From Caprella mutica (lineage: Eukaryota; Arthropoda; Malacostraca; Amphipoda; Caprellidae): a stretch of DNA of 64,000 nt. This document shows positions 1 to 12,100 of the stretch, in pieces. Under the pieces are notes generated by a model. That model had not been told where the DNA came from, ran no database searches, and was given only the letters and a program-made list of their open reading frames with translations. A program made the position numbers and the translations under genes. The stretch's first letter is position 1. Every line of letters begins with the position of its first letter. The stretch is from positions 62,001 to 126,000 of the forward strand of contig CANNZV010001182.1 in the NCBI GenBank assembly GCA_947561585.1, in the 5' to 3' direction.

Positions 1-133
1 AATTTTTAAGTTCAAGGCTCTCACCTTTACCTCTACTGATGCAAGAAGCAACCAAAACAAACGAAGTAAATTCTCTACCTGCTTTAATATGAGTTATAAC
101 TGATAAATATTTGATAACTGTTATCTTTTTCAG

Positions 134-3100
134 GATAATTTGAAGTACACGAGTAAGAAGTGTGAGCTGTTGCAGTCGCTCTTGACTCCACTTCGAAATA
201 TTTACAATCACCTTTTGGATTCGACGAAGGATCCCATGTTTGAGTTGATGGCGGCAATGGACATCATATACCAAGAAGCTCCTGACTCTTTCAGAAAGTG
301 AGGGATTGTAATTAAGCTATAAATCTACACGTTAACCCTAGTTAGTTTTACTGTCAGAATCAACGGGAAGGTTTGACTGTGTGTTAAAAAACACATGTCT
401 TATTTATAAACCTACGGCACTGTATTTGTTACAAGTTGTTAGTATATATACTAAACTAATGTTTACCAAATTTCAAGTAAAAATATTGAACAAATAAGGA
501 TAAATAAATACATAGGTATGTAAGACATTGGCAACTGAGAGAGCAGAGCTGTGATTGGGTGGAATGTGACCCAATCACAGATCGCGCATGTATCTGTACC
601 TGATGAAATCATGGACAAATTCATGCGTTTTGGTTAACCAAACTGGATTTGTACGTTGCCACACGCCATCAAAGTACAATTATTCCATAATTTAAGTGAT
701 TCACGCCGACACGTAAATATTTTCTAATTTTTAAATACAAAAATATATTTGGTATTTATGTAGGAACAAAGTCAAGAAAGGCCAGTAAATTTAAAGGAAA
801 GACATGAAAGATACAAAGTAATTCAAAAAAGATGTGCTTAGAAAACAGACGTTAAACTCATTATAGGGCTAAGATTTGTATGCACAGTTTCAAGTGCTCA
901 AAAATGATTATCTTATTTATTGAAAAGAAATAATTGAAATGGAAATATTCCTTTTCTAGAGACTTCTGTAATCTCATCGTCAAGGCTTCATGGGATGTTA
1001 CCTGGGCTTGCAAGAACTTGGTTCACTTACCCGATGTCTTCAACCCTACTCCATATTTTGTAATTTATGATGATTTTTTTAACTGAACAATTTTCTGATA
1101 TTGAATGAGTATTTTATTTTCGAACATTGTGAATGAAGCTTAACATCGGGTTTCAGACAATGTCAATGGAAGGCGATGACAGTAAGTCCTGCGAATCGCC
1201 TCTGGATGTGGCGATGCTATTCTGCAATGATTGGATATCCTACTACTCCAAGGTAAAATTTATAAAATTCGAATGAAATATATTCTAACTAGAAAAGCCA
1301 CATGTAGAGAGCGCATACCTTCGCAGCCGATACATTTTTCGTTCATCTTGACCGTTTCGTGTCCTTGACCTTTGACCCGATCGTTTTCAAATATAAACAA
1401 ATTGTTCCTGGATAACGAACAATTAGCCCCACCAATTTCAGGCAATTTGGTTGACTACTTTTTGGGTTATGCCAATAACAAGATTACAAATAAATTCCGA
1501 TCCAAACATAACCTTTCAAAATTTTTCGGAGGCAATGAACTGTTAATTTTTTTTACAATATTCAGGTTTACGAGCTCTTTGTAACCAACGGCAAGCAAAT
1601 TGATGATGCTAATATGAGTTGGTTACCTTCTCTGGATGAAGTGCTGCTGCCAGCCAAACTTCTGCTGACGAGATGTGAAGACCTGAAGTACGTCTGGACT
1701 AGCGTGACGCAGCTCTCTAGGTTTGTGAGGCTCTTGTTGTGACTTTGCATGTCTTGCATATATTGGTTAAATGATGCATAATTGCATATGCACATAAAAA
1801 AAAACATATGCAAATCACGAAATGCATATACAAATCATGAAATGCACATGCAAATCATGAAATGCATATGCAAAACACGAAATGCATATGCAAAACACGA
1901 AATGCATATGCAAATTATGAAATGCATATGCAAATCACGAAATGCACATGTAAATCATGAAATGCATATGCATATAGAAAAAGCATATGTAAATCATGAA
2001 ATCCATATTTTGCATATTGGTGAAATAATGCATACGCATTATTTGATGCTCATTAAAATTATTATAAGTTACATTACATTAGAAATGAGTTAACTCAGTT
2101 ACATTACAGGAAGACGATACTTCCATCTCTTGTCGAATCGAAATGTGATTCTAAGAAAACTTCTGTAAAGGGTAAGAAAAAACACGAGTTATTAGATTGA
2201 ATTTTCTAACAGTTAGTAGTACAATTTTCATACGTCAAACACTCTCAAAAGGAACTAATGACATTAAGAAAACCACTGTGGATAATGTTGAAGAAGCAGT
2301 TTCTAGAATAGAAGAGGAGTTGGAATTAGCTCTTGATGACATTACTGCAAAATCAGAACACGGATTCAAACTCACATCAAAAGAATGGATCAATCACTTC
2401 GACCGGTGAGTGAATTTCCAAATTATTTAATAAAATATCTATAATAGTCTATATAAATCATTAACTACTCATTAAACAATAAGAGTCTAATCAGTTTCAT
2501 TTTTTAGATTTAAGGAAAGTGTAGAAGAAGTTGAACATCGCTATCAAAAAGTTATGCTAGATTCTCTGGAAGGAGTCATGGAGGCTCATCAAGGCTTAGA
2601 CATAATCAACAGATTCAAACCTGTGGCAGTTCGAAAAGCTCTTTTCCCTGTATTTTACACCATGATAGATAAAGTACGCATAACATGAAATATTTGATAA
2701 TGCAATACAGGTTTAAGAAGCTACTATTTATTATGAGTTTTGATTTGCAGGTGCTTCTCATCTTGGAAAAAGAGATGGAGAATGCAGAACGGGTGTATAT
2801 TTTCAAAGTGATGGATGTTAGTGAAGCTGGGTTCTCCTACAGTGAAATGGCAAAATGGTGTTTGACAACAAAGAATACAATTCAGAGCGAAATTGATGCA
2901 AGTATTTGTGATATTATCCTTATTTTAAGCGATTATTTCTTTCGAACATTTTAAATCAGATGAGTAATTTGATTGATTTTTTTTTTGAATAAACAGCTGA
3001 TCAAGAAACAAAGATGGCTGCCTTATTCACCTCGCATGGACGTAGCTTACGCTCACTGGAAAAGGATTTCATCACTTTTGCAAGACGGAGCAATGGGTCT

Positions 3101-6100
3101 GTACAAAACGTGGGTTTCGACCCTAGAGGTCAGACCTGCTCAAAGACTGATGACACCTGTGATGAAGTGGGAAATTAAGGAAAATAAGCATTTATTAAGA
3201 GAAAATTTCGTCAAGTAAGAAGAAAATGATAAATAGTATAAGCTTATCTGTTTGAAGATTTTGTCCTAAATTGTGTCACGTTTCAAACAGAGAGCTGTCA
3301 ACGAATCTTCTGGAAGCGCAAACCTGGCAATCTCTCGGGCTTACAATTCCTGAAACATTGGCTCCAATTGCCAGAGACAAACGGAGCTTGAATGCTTTGC
3401 GAGATAAGGTAGGAGATGGTCTTTGAAGTAATTCATAGATTGGGGAAAATCATATCATTAATTGATCTTTTTTTTACAGATTACATCTTCGGCTAATCAT
3501 TACAACGCACTGATGCAAAAACTCTCTGTTGATGAAATCAGATTGCTGGAGAGTCACGTGCAGCACATAGTTGCTAACTATCTTCCTGCGGTGACTTCAC
3601 TCAATTGGACTAACAAGCAGAAACTGGCAACTCTTCTAGACTACTGCTCAACTGCAGTGAATCAGCTGTCCAATATAGTGGAACTCTATCAAAGATTCAA
3701 TAAAGATTTGTTCAAAGACACTAACAGAATCAAAGAACTGCTCTTGTATCAGAAACTTGATGAGACCTTATACTCTGGAGACCAGTTTATAGAAGATGTG
3801 ATCAAACAAAGTTCGAGTGTTATACATGGCATGCGTAATGATTTCGGTAGAATTGAGAATGACTTATTCAGTTTATACGAGAAAATAATTGGATCGGAAT
3901 CTAAAACTTCAATTCAAGATATCTGGCTTGCATATGTCGAAAGTGTTGATAATGTATTGCTGGAAACTCAGCACGAAGTTTTTCGAAACTCAATGTTCTA
4001 CATGGAAAAGATGCTGATTAGTTCTAGATCAATTCCTGAACATCAAATGATTCCTTTATTCGAGCTCAGAGTAGTCATCTATAAAGGAAAAATTTCATCG
4101 AAACCATTGCTCGATAACTTGGGAGAATGTATTTCACATCTTGCTGATATTCTTCTTGAAGAGTTCAACAAAATTCCCTGCTTTATCAGGAGGTACAATC
4201 TGGAGAAGTCCAAACAGCACAATCACAGAGAACTTCTCTTAGATCAAACTATGATGGACATTCAAAAGAAAATAATACAAAGCTATGAAACCAAAATTAG
4301 CAATTTGCAAAATAAACTCAGTGAGTGGGAAGTCTATAGAGACGTTTGGGAAAACAGAATCGAAAAATTCATCGATGAGTATAAATCCCATCGTCCAAAT
4401 GTCCAAAGAATTAAAGCTGATATTGACAAATTTAAAGAAAAAATACATGAAATTGAAAATAAAATTGATGTGCTACACCTCGGTCCATTTAATGTTAATC
4501 TAATTCTATTCAAGAAGGATTTGGTTTCTAAATATGAGATTCGAATAAATAAAGTGCTTGAATTTTTATTTTCAATAACTGTAAGTCAGTTGGAGAAACT
4601 CGATGAAGATAAAAACACGATTAATAAGTTGCAGACGTTTAATCCAATCGACACAGATAGTTTTATCGAGATAATAAAAAACTGTGAAAATATTACAAGA
4701 GAGATCAGAGACGGTTTGAAAATTCTCAAAGAGATTGAGGTGAAATTTGACGTTCTCAAGTCTTTCGACTACCATATACCTAACACGGTCGTGAGCAAAC
4801 TAACAGAATTAAACAATACCAGAAAATCCATGATTGAAGCAATAGAGCAGAAAGAGTTTGAAGTTCAGTTAGAATTTAATAAATTCAAAAGAACAGTTTC
4901 AGTGCAAGCTGAAAATCTAAAAATGAAGATTTCAAACGTCAGGGAAACATTCAAAAGTTCGTTGCCAACGAGTAGCAGTTCTGATTTTGAAGAACAATTC
5001 CACACAATTGATGATTTGAAAAGTAAAATTAACGACATAGCTGATGATATGATAGTGAATCGTGAACTGGAGAAATTGAGTTTGACTAAAGTACAATTCG
5101 CAGAAGAAGAAATCATGAGAGAGATTTTGAGTTCATTGCAAAAAGTATGGGACATTAGTAGGAAATGGCAGATAGAATGGGAGAGATGGAACAACTTTAA
5201 TGTTTTTGAAGTTAGTGTTATATCTTTAGAGGACAATTTGAAAACGTATCTTGAGAACCTACAAGATATTGAGTTCAAAGACTTAGAAAGTGACAAATTT
5301 GGTCCTAAATGGGAAGTTCTAGAAGATGTTATTTCTTCGATTAATTCCATGCAAATGAATGTTCCTGTGATAGAATGTTTGCAAAAAGCAGAACTGAAAG
5401 AGCATCATTGGAAAGTTATACAGGAAATAATTGCGATAGATTTTGAGAAGAATTCTACTAGCATTACCATTGGATTCCTCCATCAGAGTAATCTTGGGTT
5501 CTATCTAAAAGAAATCCAACAAATAGTGTCCGAATCCTTAATGGAAAGCGCGATTATGAAGACCTTAGATTCGGTAAATGCTGCTTGGTGTGCAGTTAGG
5601 ATAAATACGAAAACAGTAAAATATCTGGATTTAGTTTTCATTAAATCAACGGATGAAACATTCACACAATTGAGCAATCTACTTATCGAGCTTAAAAATA
5701 TTACAAATTTGCAATGCAGTGGCTCTTGTGAAAATTACTCAAAGAACCTAACAAATGAAATTAGACTTGGATTGGATGTTCTTCAGAGCATTGACAAGTT
5801 TCAGAAAATTTGGGATAAGTGGGCGCCATTTTTCAACTCTCATGACGTCATAGTGAACCTACCTCACCGAGTTTCCTTTTTCGAACATTGCAACACGGAA
5901 TGGAAGAAACTGACTGAGTTTGTTGGCAATGAAATATTCTTAAAAAAAATAATCGAGAAATCAAATTTGAAAGCCAGATTGAAATCTTTAGAGCTACTTT
6001 TTCATAAAATACCTGATGGTATTGATCCATACTTAGATGGATTGAGACAGTATTTTCCTAGGTACAATTTCCTATCAGATGATGACGTAATTGAAGCTGT

Positions 6101-9100
6101 CTCACTAGCAAGCGATTCTGAAAAATCGAAATCACTTCTGAGAAAAATATTCGACAATATAGCCAGTTTTAGAACACAGAAGAATTCAGCTTTTGGATGT
6201 AATGAAATTACTGCAATTGTATCTCCCGAAGGAGAAACGGTTGAACTCAATCACAAACCCTTAATGAACGCAAATTTCACTACATGGACAAGAAACCTCC
6301 AAAAAGCTGTAACTAGTACACTCAAAGATAATCTGAAGCAATGTAGAACCAATTTCAAAACTGTTGGCATAAAATTAGATGAGCTTCTGAAACAATTCCC
6401 TCTTCAGGTATGTGTTCTTGTCCTTCATATCGCACTGCAAGCCGATCGTCAAAAATCGAAATCCAAGTCACATGCTGGTATTGATGTGATTATAAACCAG
6501 GAAAAATATATAAAAGACGTTTCATCGAGATTTAACAAAATACTAATGTGTAGCACTCAAAGATTGCAAAGAGAAAAGGTTAGCAATTTTTATGTCACGT
6601 TACTATTTCTCAGAGATCAGTTGTCCAAAATCAGAGAGAGTAAGAGTGATAAAACTAGCAGTGCTGGTGACTTATGGTTAACCTACAGCCTTAGTAAAGA
6701 GAAGGGAACACTGAATGCTGTTGTATCAAACGAACAGATTTCGTACGGTTGGGAGTACCTTGGTATGAAACCTCATCCAGTTTTTCATGAGAAAATGTAT
6801 CACACTTTGAAAAGTGTTATCAGAGCAATAAATTCAGGGTCTATTCCTATTCTTGTGGGTGGAAAATCTTCAGGAAAAACTGAAACATTGAAACTTCTAG
6901 CGATTTTGACAGGATGTCAATTTTACGCAGTCAAATGTAATTCCAATTTCAAAACTGATCATTTATCGAGACTTTTGATTGGGTCACTTCAATTGCCGGG
7001 TTTTCTTGCTCTGGAGAACCTGCAGTGCCTGGATCGAGTAGTTGTGTCCAGTCTTTGCGATTTATTGGAAGAGGTAGTAAATGAATTCCAAAAATTGAAA
7101 ACAGGATCAGAAAGTGACATACAAATTAGTTATCAGGGTATCCCAATAAATTTGTCAGATCACGCGAAAATATTCTTGGAAATTTCTGGCGTGAATAACA
7201 AAACGAGGTTCATCAATGAAACTCTCAAGTCTGCTTGCCGTCCTGTCCAATTCTTCGGATTGCCAATTCAGGTATTGTTTGAAAATTTTATATCTTGTTT
7301 AATAAACAGTAGACAATATAAGTTACAATAATTATAATATCTAATAGATTCTTTTTCAATATTCCAGGTTATCCTTGAGATTGAACTAACTCGACACGGA
7401 TTTAAAGAAGCCAAGTTACAATCTAAGAAAATGGTGAGCTACCTAATATACTTACAGAAATCTCTACCAGTTAGAGCACAGTATAATTTTGATGTTAGGT
7501 TTGCCATAAAAGTGGTCAATTCAGCAGCCAAAATACTAAGACAGTCTTCAGGCTTAAAAGATTTCGATATCATCTTGTCTCAAATGAAAGAAAAGGTCTA
7601 TAGCCTCGCAGACGAGAGAGATGGGAATATTTTGGAAGAAATTATTCCAAATGTAATTGCTCCTGAAACTGAAACAGATGTGAGTCAGAAAATTGATCGA
7701 CTATTAGTTCGCATAGAAAATTTCCTGCTCGATAATAAATGGAAAGGTAATCAGAAATATTTAGATAATTTGAATTACTTATATAAATCCTTAGTGGACA
7801 ATCAATTAGTACTCATTTTCGGAAAGAAAGGATCTGGCAAATCAACGGCTGTTGATATCGTCAAAACTATTGAGACTTATGAGTCCAGGAAGAGAATCCA
7901 AATTCTGAACGTTAATCCAATCTATCTAAGTCGAGAGATTTCATTAGAGCATGGAAATATCGGTAGCTACCTAATGAAACTAATTAATGCATCACAAACA
8001 AAACCAAATAAAGAAATCTGGTTAGTTTTTAAAAGCCTTCTCCCTCTTTCTAAATGGTTGACAAAAATCTTACAACATTTTTCAATTGAAAACGATTCAT
8101 TATATCTATATTCTCCTCACAAAACATTGGTCCCGAAAACTGTTAGAATAATTTTCATAGTTACAAATCAGAGTAATTTGACGGGTGGAATTCGGTTGAA
8201 TGCAGGACTGTGTGTGACTTTCAATCATGATTTCGACATCATGATGAACAATCTACAAATGTGGACAAATTCTTTTGATTCAGAAGCCGCCAGATTCTTA
8301 AAACCTCTATTAGAAAAGTATTTGATTCCTACTGTAGAGATTTTACAGAATAATGGCTTATTCAAATCAAATATACAAATGGAGGTTAAAGTTTTCTGTG
8401 TGCTTTTAAGTAATCTTCACAAAAAAGATTTCATTGGATCACCTCTATTTTATTCTGAGAAACATTATTTCCAAAGTTTATTTTATATTTGTTACATTTG
8501 GACTTTCGGTAATGTTGTCGATGAGAAAATGGAAATGAAGTTCATGAAATCAGATTTCAATGAGAAATCAGCTAACCAGCTTCTGGAAATTATGGTCCCA
8601 CTAGAGTTCACCAAAGAAGTTAAGAAAATTGCCAAAGAAAATGGTTTGATAGTTACCAAACGACTACTTCATCAACTATTCATCTGTAACAAAATATTAG
8701 AGGAAAATATTCCCCTTTTACTGTGTGGTGAATCAGGGGTGGGAAAAACTGTTCTTGTGCAGATTTTGGCTCAGCTTTTGAAGAAGAATAGTGACGTGAT
8801 CGAAATGAGTTTGAATTCCACTCTCAAACCAGCCGACATTATCAATCGAGTTAAGAATAATTTAACTATAAACGGGGAGCTTTCATATGAAGGAGAGCAC
8901 GATTCAGTGAACATAATATTGAAAGAACTTCACACTTTGCCGCAGGAAGACATTGAAGTTGCAATTGAATCTTTGAAAAACTGTGGACACACTGGAAAAG
9001 TTTTTAATCCAAATAACATGAGTCACGAGAAACTGCCTTCTAACAATTTTATACTAACGTATAAGCTAGCAAAGATGTCGAGTAAACTTGGCAATGTTAC

Positions 9101-12100
9101 TGATGTAAGAGTCTTGAAGAATGTAGGTGGGATGGTTCATCCTATTCGGTTACCTACAATATTGCGAGAAGAACTGGAGTTAATTTTTGAAGAAAAATTT
9201 CACAGCACGCTGACAAATATTGATCAAAGTGTAAAATCGATATCGACAAAAATTACAACCTATTTCTTTGATGTGTTCTTTGCAGTTCAGAACCACATTG
9301 GTAATGGGTTCAACGATATACTCACATGCCATCCTCGACAAATGGATTCAATTCTTCTTGCCATATCTTCCACTCAACAAAACCTTCTTGACAAAGACGG
9401 TTTCATGAATTTGTTCGTGTATGAATGCTTTAGATTGTTTAGTGATCCTGGTGTGATTAGTGTTGAAGCTTTGCACCAGGTTCTAGGTATATTCCACACC
9501 AAAAATTTTAGTGAAGAATCCTATGAAGGAATTGCTTGGAAAGGAGATGCGGTCTATTTCTCCAATGAATCTAAATACTCTGAATGTAATATAGATAACT
9601 TTTTTGATATGGTTAAAGGTGATCAGTTATACGTTAAATACGACTCATTGATTCATAACGTATCACGTGTTCTACGGGCTATCAATCTCAAATCCCAAAA
9701 TGGGAGTTTTGGTTTCAATTCGAATAACAATCTTATATTCATTGGACCATATGGAACAGGAAAATTTGAATCAGTAGTTATGTCTACTAATTTTACCAAA
9801 AGAAGACTGGTTGAAGTATACGGAGAACCAGGCGAAGAAGTGATAATTAGGAAGATGTTGGCTAAACATTCTTGCGTCTTGATTTTGGACTGGAATATAG
9901 TAAACGACAAACAGAACGTTGCTTACATTAATGACCTATTGTATTACAAGGATCTGAAGCCGTTTAATATAATTCTATCCTTGATTGACGAATTAGATTT
10001 AGAATGTAGCTACACTATGCTACCCACCATATTCAAACATTCCACAATCTGCAAGTTCGCTGAATGGTCAGATGCCGATCTTACCTGTGTTGTGAATCAA
10101 GTGATTACAGCTGAACATTTTAAAGAAAATATTCTTGGAGTTACAAATACAATTCTTTCGCACTTCAAAAATTGCTTCACAGAAGCCCATGAATTCAGTT
10201 TGAGAAAACACCTTCCCTATACTCACTTGATTGAATTCTGCAATAAAGTGAAAGAGCATAAGGTGCAGCTTCAAGACGATGCAATTGAAGAAAAACAAAA
10301 TTTGATTTCCCGAATCGAAAAGTATGAAGCAGCCAAGAAAAAGATAGAGGATCTGTCAACACAACTTCACGAACAACGAGCTCAGGTTACCTACATTCAA
10401 CAAAATTATGGAAACACGATCCTAAAACTCAAGAATATACGAAGTGAACAAGGAAGATTAGAGCAGGAACTCAACAAGAAGAATGACCTGATCGCCAGAC
10501 AGAAAGATGAGGGCTCAAGGATAGTCGATTTGATTAATAATGATCTATCTGAAACCAAATCAAAACTTAGAGATGTACACAAGGAATTAGATAGATTAAC
10601 TGTAGAAGAGTTTGATAAGATAAGAGGACTGCTAAGACCACCTCTACAAGTGGAGAAAATATTTGAATTGACTTTGCGAGTCATAGGAGTTGAACCGACT
10701 TGGAATGAAGCTAAAAAACAAATGGCGGACAGTGTTGATTTTGTTTGCAAAATTAGAAAAACATCAGCAGAAAATTTAGATGACAATTTACTGACACTAA
10801 TCCAAAAGATAATAAATTCAGAACAATTGAATCGAATTGAAATAAAGAACAGCTTCTCAACAGCTGCCATTTTCTTGTCTTGGCTTGAGAAGTTCGAGAA
10901 TTATGCAGGAGTTTATAAAGATTACCTACCTTTGCAACTTCAAGCTGATGCCATTGAGAAGGATATTCAAGAGACCCAAGAAGCTCTTAGAACTCACAAA
11001 CATGATCTGACAAATTTCAGCGTTCAACAGCAGGTTTTACAGGGACAATTGAAGCAGAGAGAAGAACAGTTGGACAAAGCTGAACAGTTCATGAAAATGA
11101 TGGAGAGTAGAATTCAAATGGCTCAGAAAGTAATTAGTCAGTTAGCTGCTTCGAAGTGTGAATGGGAGAATAAGATATCTGAATGCTCGAGTAAAATAAG
11201 AAACTCTGATGGTGACGCCATAATAACTGCTTCCTATCAAACATTAATGGGTCAATTTCCTTATGATGTTCGTTTAAAATTACAATCAAAATTGAAAGAA
11301 GATTTGAATGTAGCTAAAATTGGATATTCTGAGCATAAACAAGCATTTGCTAATTTACTGAAAAGTGATGATGAGGTCAAATGGCTTGAAGAAGGTATTA
11401 GTGCAGACTTGTACACGTTAGAAAACTTGACTCTTTGCATGTCGACTACTGGTATTAAGATTGTTGTAGATCCGCATGGTGTTTTAGCTCGATGGTTTGT
11501 TGCAGGAGGCTATGAGATCAAATACGTAGATCTAGCAACTTCTAATTTGGAACAAGTTGAAAATAATGAAATTTATTATTATATAGTAAATGAAACTGAA
11601 ACATCGAAAATTACTATTTTCTTGGAATCAAGAATGAAAAGTCTATGGAAATTGAAAAAGAATTCTACTAATTATGATGAAGCGGATTGTTGGAGATTGT
11701 TCATATTGGTGAAAAAATCCATAAGGTTTAATCTTCCAGAGTGTATGCATATCATTCACAATGGAACTCAAATTAAAGGAATTCAAAAGATCTTGTCAGT
11801 GGCAATAAGCAATATTGTTGAACCTTCTGTACTGAAAAATTTGATCAAATACAGAAAAGAGTTACAAGAGAAGGATGCACAACTAGTATCATGTAATAAA
11901 GATGTCCACAAACTTATGGAAGAATTCGAAACATCCATTTTGGAGAACGAATTCGTAATGGAGGAATTATTACGATTAGGTTCTCTGGCGGTTGAAATCA
12001 ATGAACGGAGATGTGAATTGGGAAACCTCGTAACGAAAACAACTAAATCTATTGATTTCCATGATAAAACTTCGCTTCCATTGGCTAATCTATTCACTGT

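Noticed and set aside
4239..6250. Frames on the opposite strand of the large dynein exon
   Set aside because: Shadows of a strongly supported coding exon.
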